Position numbers and translations under genes: made by a program. A stretch of DNA of 21,938 bases from Caryophanales bacterium. Its GTDB lineage: Bacteria > Bacillota > Bacilli > Exiguobacteriales > Exiguobacteriaceae. Positions 6,207 to 13,947 of the stretch are shown piece by piece. Every line of letters starts with the position of its first letter. The stretch's first letter is position 1. The DNA lies in contig CABJAC010000014.1 in the NCBI GenBank assembly GCA_902363455.1, positions 1-21,938 on the forward strand. The letters are read 5' to 3'. The notes under the pieces are model-generated. The model made no database searches and was not told the DNA's origin. It worked only from the letters and a program-made list of their open reading frames with translations.

Positions 6207-6488
6207 ATGAACATTTTAATTGCACTTTTTGGTGGTGGCATACTTATTTCCAATCTTTACATCATGAACTTTACAGGCAGCAAAGAAGGTAACGATGAAC
6301 GTGGTGAAATAATCAAATTAAAAACAGTAAATTTGATGTATAACATTATCTTTCTATCGATTGCATCTGTAATGGTTTTAGTTGGTTTATCGTTTGTATC
6401 GATGGACGTAGGCGTGAATATTATTTTTGCCGTATTCTTACTTAGCAGTATAATTGGTGCTATTTATCTAGCTAGAATTAAAAACTAA
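6207..6488 (+). CDS. Small membrane protein with KEGNDERG motif, partner of XRE
   Basis: The 93-residue protein has an N-terminal helix (about 2-20), a charged loop with KEGNDERG (about 27-34) and two more hydrophobic helices (about 45-63 and 68-87), ending ARIKN. Length, topology and the KEG[KN]DERG motif match the protein at 1081, and outside the motif the two have diverged. GAGGAGG lies about 12 bases upstream of the ATG at 6207, rather far but present. I cannot assign a function. Conservation of the charged loop next to helix 1 marks it as the functional site of this family. Confidence 0.75.
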   Translation: MNILIALFGGGILISNLYIMNFTGSKEGNDERGEIIKLKTVNLMYNIIFLSIASVMVLVGLSFVSMDVGVNIIFAVFLLSSIIGAIYLARIKN

Positions 6489-6633
6489 CAGAATGTCCAT
6501 TGGTTGCTTATATTTTTATAAAGAAGACAGTGCGCTCGAACCTGTTACTTCTGCTAATCCATACAAGCAAATCGTCCAAATCATGAAACCTTTGCTTGAA
6601 AAAACAGGTAAAAAGAGGAAAGGGGATGATGAA

Positions 6634-6852
6634 ATGGTACGATGCACGAATTGTGACTACAAGTGGAAAAAGAAAGACGTGGTGGTCGTCGTTTTTGCGA
6701 CGCGCGGAAAGACATGTCCGAACTGTGGTAAGAAGCAGTATCTTTCAAAAGATACCCAACATTATCTATCACTCGGATACGTCAGCCTGTTTTTTCTATT
6801 GATTATGCCGTTTGTCGTTAAGCTGAGTGACCGGGAAGAAAACATCTGGTAA
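6634..6852 (+). CDS. TIGR04104-type membrane zinc-ribbon protein
   Basis: The 72-residue protein starts MVRCTNCDYKWKKKD. Its two CxxC pairs (CTNC and CPNC) are separated by exactly 20 residues, the defining pattern of the 'cxxc_20_cxxc' family (TIGR04104). One C-terminal transmembrane helix follows (GYVSLFFLLIMPFVV). The zinc ribbon should face the cytoplasm. The ATG at 6634 is chosen for the AGGAAAGGGG about 9 bases upstream. The frame stays open back to an ATG at 6493 without a ribosome binding site; the extra stretch is described under findings. The family's function is unknown. Confidence 0.8.
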   Translation: MVRCTNCDYKWKKKDVVVVVFATRGKTCPNCGKKQYLSKDTQHYLSLGYVSLFFLLIMPFVVKLSDREENIW

Positions 6853-6926
6853 GCAACTGGTTGCATGTTCAAAAAAGACGGAGTTTTTTCAGCGGCGTAT
6901 ACTGACGGCAAAGGGGGTGCAACGGG

Positions 6927-7403
6927 ATGCCATCACTCTATGAGATTGAAGTGAAAGACGCAACCGGACAGACCGTTTCATTACAAGATTACGCGGGAGA
7001 GGTGCTTCTCATCGTTAATACAGCCAGCAAATGCGGGCTCGTCGGTCAGTTCGGGGACCTGCAACGGTTGTATGACAAGTATACGGATCAAGGCGTCAAG
7101 GTCCTTGGATTTCCATGTGACCAGTTCAACAATCAGGAATTCGCGGACCAGCAAGAAACGATGCAATTTTGTCAGCGGAATTACGGTGTGACGTTTCCGA
7201 TGTTTCAGAAGATTGACGTCAACGGACCGACGGAACATCGGTTATATACGTACTTGAAACAGCAACAGGGTGGTTTATTGTCGTCGAACATCAAGTGGAA
7301 CTTCACGAAGTTTCTCGTCGATCGTCAAGGAGAGGTCGTTAAACGCTTTGCGCCGGTCGATTCGATTCAGTCGATTGAAAAAACACTCGTGCGCTATGTA
7401 TAA
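6927..7403 (+). CDS. Glutathione peroxidase-family thiol peroxidase
   Basis: The 158-residue protein, of normal length for the family, reduces hydroperoxides in the cytoplasm, in Firmicutes probably using thioredoxin or another thiol rather than glutathione. The active-site segment NTASKCGLVGQ carries a cysteine (C36), not selenocysteine. GFPCDQFNNQE contains the conserved glutamine and the probable resolving-cysteine region, and KWNFTKFLVD carries the Trp-Asn of the catalytic tetrad. AAAGGGGGTG precedes the ATG at 6927. It appears to be a single-gene unit ending at a strong terminator shared with a convergent gene. In Bacillus and relatives this gene is often called bsaA or gpo. Confidence 0.95.
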   Translation: MPSLYEIEVKDATGQTVSLQDYAGEVLLIVNTASKCGLVGQFGDLQRLYDKYTDQGVKVLGFPCDQFNNQEFADQQETMQFCQRNYGVTFPMFQKIDVNGPTEHRLYTYLKQQQGGLLSSNIKWNFTKFLVDRQGEVVKRFAPVDSIQSIEKTLVRYV

Positions 7404-7454
7404 TGAAACCACGTCCCGTCCGGCGCAAGCCGTCGGGCGAGACGAGTCGCATCA

Positions 7455-7484
7455 CCCTACCTTTGGCGAGGTAGGGCTTTTTTT
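7455..7484 (+). terminator. Rho-independent terminator of the peroxidase gene
   Basis: CCCTACC (7455-7461) pairs with GGTAGGG (7470-7476) and is followed by CTTTTTTT. It abuts the stop codon of the convergent gene (7486). Confidence 0.9.
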
Positions 7485-7485
7485 A

Positions 7486-7950
7486 TCAAATATTCGTTGG
7501 CGGATCGAACGTCTGTTTAACGATATAGTCACTCATCTTATGACCAAGGTCCGTAAAAACGGGCGAACGCGGGGACAGGACATGAAAGTCCTGTTCGAAG
7601 GCTCGAATGGCGTAGTGGGTCCAGTCTCGCGACGGGTCCCGCTTCAGCCCCATCCAGGCCGTCGCAAAGGTCAGGAGTGCCGAGTCCTTATACAGGACGA
7701 GCGGAATCGTATTAAACTCCACCCCGTCATCCAGTTCATGCAAATCCGACGATCGAAGCAGGACGCTGTCTGCTTCAAACGACAGTTCAAAATAATTGCA
7801 GGCGTAATCACCGCTGATAATCATGGTTTCGTCCGTATGACCGCGGAAGTAAAACGTTAATCGATTGCCATTGGCCCGATCGATTATAAAGTGATCAAGC
7901 GCAATTTGATAGTCTTCCCGGTACGTCAGTTTCTCGAATGTGATATGCAT
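7486..7950 (-). CDS. Hypothetical soluble protein
   Basis: The product has 154 residues and starts MHITFEKLTYREDYQIALDH. It looks like a beta-rich domain (NRLTFYFRGHTDETMIISGD) followed by a helical C-terminal half (DWTHYAIRAFEQDF). It has no signal peptide, membrane segment or familiar motif, and I do not recognise it. The ATG at 7950 has AAGGAGGG about 9 bases upstream. That binding site directly follows the TAA of the EamA transporter gene, so the two are co-transcribed and probably translationally coupled. A longer open frame to 8073 runs through the transporter gene in another frame and is not used. Confidence 0.75.
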   Translation of the reverse strand: MHITFEKLTYREDYQIALDHFIIDRANGNRLTFYFRGHTDETMIISGDYACNYFELSFEADSVLLRSSDLHELDDGVEFNTIPLVLYKDSALLTFATAWMGLKRDPSRDWTHYAIRAFEQDFHVLSPRSPVFTDLGHKMSDYIVKQTFDPPTNI

Positions 7951-7964
7951 GACGGATTCCCTCC

Positions 7965-8870
7965 TTAAGAGTGTTTTTCCTTGGCAAGTTCGAGGATGTC
8001 CGGCTGTCGTGTCGAACGCGACGACCAGACGAGTAGTCCGATGCCGAAAAATAAAAGCGAAATGCCGACCCACGATAACAGACTGAGCGTTTCCCCGAGG
8101 ACAAACACGCCGAGCAGGGCAGCAGTCAACGGTTCACCAAGAGAGAGTGTGACGGCTGTCGAAGACGAGACATGCGCAAGACCGCGGGCAAACAATAAGT
8201 AGGCGATACCTGTTGCGAAGACGCCAAGATGCAGACTGATGCCGGCGCCGCGCAGACTGAAGAGCCATGACAGATCAAACAGGAATAACAGTGGCGATAA
8301 TAAGAGAGCACTGAGTGTAAACACGACTGCGACGATGGATAGCGGAGGGTGTGTTTTCACTAAGTCCCGGCTGACAAACGTGTAGACGGCAAAGGACATT
8401 CCGGCACCAAGTGCGAGTACGATCCCGAACGGATCGACCGAGACAGATGCTTGATTCATGACTAACAGTAAACAACCGGCAATCGAAAGCAATGTCGACA
8501 GCCACCAAATGGTACCCGGTCGATTTCTTAAGACAAGCCATTCAATCACTCCTGAAAAAATCGGCGCACTGCCGATCGCGACGACCGTTCCGACGGCGAC
8601 TCCGGTCATGAGAACGGCGGAAAAGAACAACGGCTGATAGGCGGCCATGCTGAGGGCGGCAAGAAAAATCGTTGGCAGCGGCCAATCTTTCAGCGTCAAC
8701 TTTCCGGTCAATAAGACGAGACTGAGTAAAAATAATCCGCCGACCGCTAAACGAACGGCGCCGATGGCAATCGGATGAGCGGCTTCCGGCGCAAAGGCTT
8801 GTGACGTGCCGGTCGTCCCCCACAGCATTGCCGCCAGTAAGATCAGCAGCATCGAAGATTGTTTCTGCAT
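7965..8870 (-). CDS. EamA/DMT-superfamily metabolite exporter
   Basis: The 301-residue protein has ten predicted membrane helices in two repeats of five, the EamA (drug/metabolite transporter) layout. The first repeat opens with LLAAMLWGTTGTSQAFAP and includes VRLAVGG and the paired segment AYQPLFFSAVLMTGVAVGTV. The second repeat contains AYTFVSRDL and STAVTLSLGEPLTAALLGVFVLGE, the typical end of the second EamA domain. It probably exports a small metabolite or amino acid; the substrate cannot be read from sequence. GGAGGT lies 6 bases before the ATG at 8870. It heads a two-gene operon with the hypothetical gene at 7486. Confidence 0.92.
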   Translation of the reverse strand: MQKQSSMLLILLAAMLWGTTGTSQAFAPEAAHPIAIGAVRLAVGGLFLLSLVLLTGKLTLKDWPLPTIFLAALSMAAYQPLFFSAVLMTGVAVGTVVAIGSAPIFSGVIEWLVLRNRPGTIWWLSTLLSIAGCLLLVMNQASVSVDPFGIVLALGAGMSFAVYTFVSRDLVKTHPPLSIVAVVFTLSALLLSPLLFLFDLSWLFSLRGAGISLHLGVFATGIAYLLFARGLAHVSSSTAVTLSLGEPLTAALLGVFVLGETLSLLSWVGISLLFFGIGLLVWSSRSTRQPDILELAKEKHS

Positions 8871-8970
8871 GGATTACCTCCGGATTAATAGACATAGATG
8901 CTGTTTGAGGATCATTTTTGATTAGAAAAAGAATACCACAGAAACAGAAATCTTGAACCACCCAAATTAT

Positions 8971-8979
8971 TGGTAAAAT
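8971..8979 (+). promoter_or_regulatory. Extended -10 promoter for the SMI1/KNR4 gene
   Basis: TGGTAAAAT (8971-8979) is an extended -10. A TTGAAC (8953-8958) upstream is at 15-base spacing, short but tolerable with a TGn element. The next gene starts at 9042. Confidence 0.5.
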
Positions 8980-9041
8980 GGTAGACTAAAGGAAGATGAG
9001 GCAGGACTGCTCATACATAGAGAAACAAAAGGATAGATATT

Positions 9042-9901
9042 ATGAATCAAATTACAGCTGTACTTGATGGATTGAAACAAAAGATTGACCATGGATCGAC
9101 CTTCATTCAACGCAAATACAACGAAATCGGTCAGGGAAAATTTAATTTGCCAGCACCGGTGACAGCAGAATCACTTGCAGTATTTGAAGCTGAGTTCAAT
9201 CAAAAATTGCCGAGCGAATACCAAACGTTTCTCGAACTGCATGACGGAGCGGATTTGTTTATTCTCGATGATGGGCTTGGGCTAGTATTGTATTCTCTTG
9301 ATAAAGTAATCGAATCGACAATAGAAGCAAAAGAAGATGGTCTTATTGATGAAGATTTTGATTATTTTTGGGTGATTGGTGAACTCAATGAAGGATATCT
9401 CTTAATTCATACGGAACATTCCTTGAGTATTCGATCATTGCCCAAGGGGACGTGTTTTGGGAATTTAAAGACTTCAGTATTGAAAAGGATAATTATTTCG
9501 TCGACGAAAAGGTTCCGGAAGAAGACGTTAGGCCGCCGATTCCGCTTCGGTTTGTAGATTCGGTTCGCGTCGAAATCGAATATCCCGTTTCAGAAACCGA
9601 TTCATATTTCACGATTTCGATTTATGAGGGCAAGTTTGAACAGGAAAAACTAGGAATGCGTTATAACGAAGGTCGAGGTTTTGAGAAGATGATTCAATCC
9701 GTCCGTGATTATTTGTCCTACGAACAATATCATTTTTCATCAATCCGAGTGTTCCAAAGAGAACATTTACTCCGGGTGAACAAAGATCAGTCAGAGCACC
9801 CTTTAACCCGAAATCAAAATCCACAACAACAAGGATTCAGATATGACGGCTACCGGGCCTTTGCGGACCAGTTACCACGCCCGTTACCGGGTTGGAAGTA
9901 A
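9042..9901 (+). pseudogene. SMI1/KNR4 (SUKH) family protein, single-base frameshift
   Basis: The first frame gives an SMI1/KNR4 domain: AESLAVFEAEFNQKLPSEYQ, FLELHDGADLF and DYFWVIGELNEGYLLIHT. At 9413-9414 coding passes to the -1 frame, which continues GTFLEYSIIAQGDVFWEFKD and on to PLPGWK at 9901. Restoring one G in the GG run joins the two in perfect family style (LLIHTGTFLEYSII). The intact protein would have about 286 residues, with a C-terminal extension beyond the domain. SMI1/KNR4 proteins are common immunity proteins against secreted or contact-delivered toxins. The ATG at 9042 has AAAGGAT upstream. As read, translation ends at 9557 after 44 wrong residues. It may be a true mutation or a sequence error. 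Confidence 0.8.
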
Positions 9902-9975
9902 GCACAGCTTTACGTTCAAGGAGTATCTTCATTTTTCAGACTCTTTTAAAACGGAACTTAGAAGGAGGAATGGAA

Positions 9976-10392
9976 ATGAAAAAACTAATCGTCATCCCGT
10001 TGTTATTCAGTTTAGCCGGATGTATGTCCTTCGATACGAAACCAAGCAGTGAGTCGGTCGAAACCGGCTATCAAGGAAGTGTCAAAGACGGATTTGTTTT
10101 TGAATACAAACTGACAAACACCGGGGATTATCCGACAGAAGTCGTCTCCCGTGCCGGTCATTTGCTGAATGTAAAAATCCGAAAACACGATACGCAAAAA
10201 GTCGTCTACGACTCGTACCAAGAAGTGGAGCCGAAACGATTGTCGAAAGAAGTTCAACCGCATAAAACGGTGACGCTGAAGAGAAAAGTCAAAGCCGGTG
10301 TCATTCCTGCGGGTGTCTATGACATTGACTATATCGTTCGTGACGGTACAGGTGAAAGTACCGGTGGTGATAGAGAGATTAGATTAAAATAA
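9976..10392 (+). CDS. BsuPI-domain lipoprotein
   Basis: The 138-residue protein has a lipoprotein signal (MKKLIVIPLLFSLAGC, acylated Cys16). The rest is a beta-sandwich domain with the pattern FEYKLTNTGDYPTEVV, KVVYDSYQEV and GVYDIDYIVRDGTGE. This matches the BsuPI domain, named for an intracellular proteinase inhibitor of Bacillus. Here it is exported and membrane-anchored, so it probably acts in the envelope rather than as the cytoplasmic inhibitor. The ATG at 9976 sits 7 bases after AAGGAGG. It follows the SMI1/KNR4 gene by 74 bases and is followed by two tiny membrane proteins in the same direction, probably as one operon ending at 10960. Confidence 0.85.
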   Translation: MKKLIVIPLLFSLAGCMSFDTKPSSESVETGYQGSVKDGFVFEYKLTNTGDYPTEVVSRAGHLLNVKIRKHDTQKVVYDSYQEVEPKRLSKEVQPHKTVTLKRKVKAGVIPAGVYDIDYIVRDGTGESTGGDREIRLK

Positions 10393-10415
10393 CTCAAAGA
10401 TAGGAGGGAAACGAA

Positions 10416-10679
10416 ATGGAAAATTCAAGTTACCGTTGTGGCACATGGGCATTGATTGTCAGCTTTTTCTTGTTCTTTATCGTTCAACTGTTCAGTGCAC
10501 TAATCGAACTTTCTCCAGATTATGTAGGAGACGAGCTGGGCGAATATTACTTAATGTACTTCCCAATTGCGGCGCTGATTATTGGATGTGTTTTGTTGAT
10601 CAACGGTTGGTGGAAGGAAGACTTGAGAAAACAAGCTCAAAAACAAGAGGCGCTTGACACAAAAAATACGATCGAATAA
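10416..10679 (+). CDS. Small two-helix membrane protein
   Basis: The 87-residue protein has two transmembrane helices, about residues 10-31 (WALIVSFFLFFIVQLFSALI) and 47-66 (YFPIAALIIGCVLLINGWW), with an acidic connecting loop. It ends in a charged, helical tail (KEDLRKQAQKQEALDTK). The N-terminus is short, so both ends are probably cytoplasmic. TAGGAGGG precedes the ATG at 10416. I do not recognise a family. The pattern of two tiny membrane proteins in tandem, 23 bases after the BsuPI lipoprotein gene, points to a shared envelope role, which is unproven. Confidence 0.7.
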   Translation: MENSSYRCGTWALIVSFFLFFIVQLFSALIELSPDYVGDELGEYYLMYFPIAALIIGCVLLINGWWKEDLRKQAQKQEALDTKNTIE

Positions 10680-10708
10680 ATTTAATGTTTTGAATGGAGT
10701 GAAACGAA

Positions 10709-10909
10709 ATGGTGAAGAATTTTTCTTTTTTACTAATGTTGCTGGTGGGTGGAATTGCATTTATGACTTTTTTATCGAACACGGAGATGGTTCCATTTTT
10801 GAAGATCGTCTTAACGCTTGTCGGATTAGGGATGATTTTCTGGGGAATCATCGGAATGGTGTTGCACGGTTGGGTCATGGGGTATGAGCGAAGAAATAAA
10901 CAAATGTAA
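10709..10909 (+). CDS. Small two-helix membrane protein
   Basis: The 66-residue protein has two hydrophobic helices (about 4-22, FSFLLMLLVGGIAFMTFL, and 29-54, PFLKIVLTLVGLGMIFWGIIGM) and ends with a basic tail (GYERRNKQM). GGAGTG lies 9 bases upstream of the ATG at 10709, a modest binding site. It is 29 bases downstream of the preceding small membrane gene and is followed by a strong terminator. No family is recognised and no function can be given. Confidence 0.65.
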   Translation: MVKNFSFLLMLLVGGIAFMTFLSNTEMVPFLKIVLTLVGLGMIFWGIIGMVLHGWVMGYERRNKQM

Positions 10910-10924
10910 GTGAATTGTGTTATG

Positions 10925-10960
10925 TCCGGTGATTCCTTTAAAGGAATTACCGGATTTTTT
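10925..10960 (+). terminator. Rho-independent terminator
   Basis: TCCGGT (10925-10930) pairs with ACCGGA (10949-10954), with an inner ATTCC/GGAAT stem, followed by TTTTTT. It ends the BsuPI/small membrane protein unit. Confidence 0.9.
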
Positions 10961-11046
10961 CGTTTAGCGATACTAAATCATTCTGTTGATAGTCAGTTAT
11001 GAAAACCGGTTGTTTTATATTCCAACAAGCATACTGTCCCCATCTG

Positions 11047-11694
11047 TTAATCGGACTGTTCGTTTAAAAGTACATATCCTTCAGAGAGATCAGATGTATA
11101 TGTTTCTTTTAGAAGCTTAAATCTCGTTTCATTGTTAGTTAAGATAAAACAGCCTCGGTCGTCAAAAATATGCAGGATGATATCTTGATCGGCGTTCACA
11201 AAAAAGATTTCGGGATAGTACGTTTGTCTTGATTTGAAGCGGGGATACAACTCAGGAAAATCCTGATTACAGATTGCTTCAAGCAATTTTGTATAATAAA
11301 TGACCTGTCTGTTCGGCAACAAGCGGGTGTATTGGAAAATGACTTCCTCGTCGCGGACATTCTTTTTTTCAAACTCAATCGTGTATCGATTCTTGTTATT
11401 TTTGAGATAGCGCTCAAAAATCTCCGTACTTTTCGCCGGAGGAGAATGGCGGTCTTTTCTGACACGTACAACGAGATATAGACGGTCGTCTTCCTGAAAC
11501 AGGTCTTCAAATAAGGTGAGGGATTTTTGATAGACCTTCTTGAAATACACCATATTCAGTTCGTCTGAATTATGTTGTATTTGGTAAAGTTCTTTTTCCA
11601 AGTCGAGACTTAGTGTCAATGGACGCTCCGAAAAAGACTCTTCCAAAACATGTGGATTGTCAAAATGAGTGCGGAAATAATCGTTTAGTTTCAT
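11047..11694 (-). CDS. DUF3885 domain-containing protein
   Basis: This 215-residue soluble protein shows several segments typical of DUF3885: VYQKSLTLFEDLFQEDDRLYLV, an ERYLKN segment, YYTKLLEAICNQDFPELYPRF, EIFFVNADQDIILHIFDDRGCF and a C-terminal LSEGYVLLNE. DUF3885 proteins are widespread in Bacillales, often several per genome and near other immunity-type genes; their biochemical role is not established. The ATG at 11694 is preceded by AAGGAAGGAAC. It stands alone on the minus strand, convergent with the terminator at 10960 and divergent from the ABC export operon at 11966. Confidence 0.85.
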   Translation of the reverse strand: MKLNDYFRTHFDNPHVLEESFSERPLTLSLDLEKELYQIQHNSDELNMVYFKKVYQKSLTLFEDLFQEDDRLYLVVRVRKDRHSPPAKSTEIFERYLKNNKNRYTIEFEKKNVRDEEVIFQYTRLLPNRQVIYYTKLLEAICNQDFPELYPRFKSRQTYYPEIFFVNADQDIILHIFDDRGCFILTNNETRFKLLKETYTSDLSEGYVLLNEQSD

Positions 11695-11869
11695 AAGGTG
11701 TTCCTTCCTTGGCAGTTGTTAAGCTCTTGTCTGCAAGTCTTCTATAGTGTATAGACGCTTCAATGGACTGCATGATTTCTTCAAATGAATGAAGACTTCA
11801 AGGCATCTCAAATTCTATTCTAAAAAGTGTTGAGGACAATGCCCGTAATGCATTTCCATCATTTTAACA

Positions 11870-11903
11870 TTTACTTAAGTGTAAAACCAGATAGTGGTAA
11901 AAT
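11870..11903 (+). promoter_or_regulatory. Promoter and dyad upstream of the ABC export operon
   Basis: TGGTAAAAT (11895-11903) is an extended -10. The normal -35 position (11875-11880) falls inside an inverted repeat TTTAC-TTAAGT-GTAAA (11870-11885), which looks like a repressor site. GntR/YtrA-type repressors often control operons of this kind, but no such gene is in the window. Confidence 0.5.
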
Positions 11904-11965
11904 GGGGGTGAGAGCCAAAAGGTTCTACTCTTTTTTATCGTTATTAAAGAATGAGAGGGGAAGGC

Positions 11966-13947
11966 ATGAAGAAAATCATCTTACGTGAATTATTACGGTT
12001 CTACGGAAAGCAGATGGGGACAAGTTTGTTTTACATAGGTGCTTTGTTGCTGTTCCCTTTTTGTGTAGCGATGAAAATCATGGCGGATGTCCGAGAATCT
12101 TACATTTATATGGACTATGCCGGTTTGCTGAACGGTCTGGTCATCCCGGTGCAAGGAATCATGTTATTGGTTGCTGTTTATATGTACCAGTTGGTTGCGG
12201 ACGAGATTCAATACCGTCAAAGTATTCTTTTTCCGGATATCGTCCGGATTCAGTATCAGCGTGTACTCGCAATTCTAATCAATCATCTGCTATTTACCGG
12301 AGTCATTCTCTTGTTCGGAGTCGTGGGAGTCTTCATGTATCTTCAGTATGAACAAGTTCCCTGGTCCGGTTTCCAAGTTGATTTATTGCGGCATATCTTG
12401 ATTTTTTATTTTCTTCCACTGATTCTCGCAGCTTTGTGGGGGATGAACTGCGCTATGATTTTTGGCAAACGGAAAGTGGGGATGTTTCTGCTGGTGCTCA
12501 TTTGGGTCTTACTCGGACCGTTGAATACCGAGTTCTTTTCTGCTTATTTTTATGGAGGAGGACTGGAAGACGTTCGCAGTTTATTATTTATGGGGCCTTT
12601 GCAGCCGGGCAGTGTTTATCTGCCGCTCGTCGGCTACCTCGGGAGCAAGGCACTATTGCTCAAAAACGTCATTCATCTTGCACTTCAGGGAATTGTGCTG
12701 TTCTTGCTGATTGGTCAGTGGCACCTCAGATTGTTACGCCGGTGGATGACGGCAGGAGCCTCTTTCCTTGCACTCTGCCTGTTGATTACAATTTCCCCTT
12801 ATGCCCTTGCGAATGGTCAGCGGGGATTTGATCGAAGTTACGATGCCGATTTAGTCAAACACTACAACATACCGTATCCGTTTGAACCGAGCCGTGAAAG
12901 CCTCGACTATACGATTCAAGACATGAATTTGATATTGAATCCTGTCGGAAATCAAATCGAAGCAACAGCAGAACTAAAAATCCAGTCAGATCAGACGAAA
13001 CTGGCACTGTCTTTGTGGCATGAGTACCGTGTCATATCCATCACAGCAAAAGCAGAGAAATTACAGTACGCGCAGCAGGGGGATTTTATCATGATTCCGC
13101 ACGTCCCGAAGCAACGGATTCATACACTGACCGTCCATTATCAAATTAAAAATAGCGCTTATTTCCCGGTGACGCAGGAAGAGTGGTATTTGCCTGCAAC
13201 GACAAACTGGTATCCGGTTCACCAACCACAGCCTGTGAATCGTTTGGGTGTGGAGACGCTTGATTTAATCGTCGATCGACGGAAGTCAATCGACGTCAGA
13301 ATTACAGGTGATTTACCGACAGATCTTGTATCGAATTTGACGAGACAAGATGCGCGGACGATGTCTCCGGGGTGACATTTCTTCGAGGTAATCTAGCGAG
13401 TAATGTGATAGGAAAGACCCGAATCGTATCTGACACCTCCTGGTCGGATCCATCGACATACTGGCCGCCGGTCGAACGGGTACTGAAGCAGATAGATAAA
13501 ATCATCACGCGTACATTTGGGAAAAACGTTGTCTTTCCGGATCACGTTATTCTGATTTCACCTAATCAGGAGCGCAACAGTTACCGAGATGACAGGCATT
13601 TGATATTACAAGTTGGTACCAATTTGAGATTGGATCAAAGTTTAAATGAGGTGGTTGCGGCGTATGTGCCGGGAGTGATGTGGTCGGAAGCAGCGAGCAC
13701 CGTCAAAACGAATCAAAAATGGAAGCTGTTTAATGCCGCACTTGCCTACTGGTTGCAAATCGAACTGAAACTCGAACCGATTGAGATTGATTCATTCTAT
13801 CTGCAACAGACCGGACGGGATATGAAGCAACTTAACCGTTGGATCAAAACGTTTTCTGATCGCAGTCATGACCAGCAGTTGGTGCTGTTACAGCAATGGT
13901 ACCGTGAGTTGAATGCCAAACAGAAGGGAGGGAACAGTGATGATTGA
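11966..13947 (+). pseudogene. ABC-2 permease fused to degenerate M1-peptidase-like domain, single-base frameshift
   Basis: The first part (to 13375) has about seven hydrophobic segments of an ABC-2 type permease, up to LCLLITISPYALA. An extracytoplasmic domain follows, resembling the N-terminal beta domain of M1 aminopeptidases (VEATAELKIQ-like strands, LPATTNWYPV). The frame stops at TGA 13373-13375 in a GGGG run. The next frame carries on GVTFLRGNLASNVIG to 13947, covering the catalytic-like domain. One extra G restores a protein of about 660 residues. Where M1 enzymes have HExxH, this reads NEVVAAY, so zinc hydrolysis is unlikely. GAGGGGAAGG supports the ATG at 11966. It overlaps the ATPase gene by 8 bases. 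It is the membrane component of a two-permease exporter of unknown substrate. Confidence 0.8.

Noticed and set aside
7270..7860. 196-codon plus-strand frame crossing the peroxidase end and the minus-strand hypothetical gene
   Set aside because: It runs through a strong terminator and is antisense to a gene with an excellent ribosome binding site, and its product is arginine-rich shadow sequence.
9390..9480. Programmed -1 frameshifting in the SMI1/KNR4 gene
   Set aside because: No X XXY YYZ slippery heptamer or downstream pseudoknot candidate is present, and a lost G explains the break fully.
11805..11822. TCTTCA-AATGAA-TGAAGA type inverted repeat upstream of the ABC operon, near 11780-11800
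   Set aside because: The arms are short, it is not placed at a promoter box, and similar repeats are expected by chance in AT-rich intergenic DNA.
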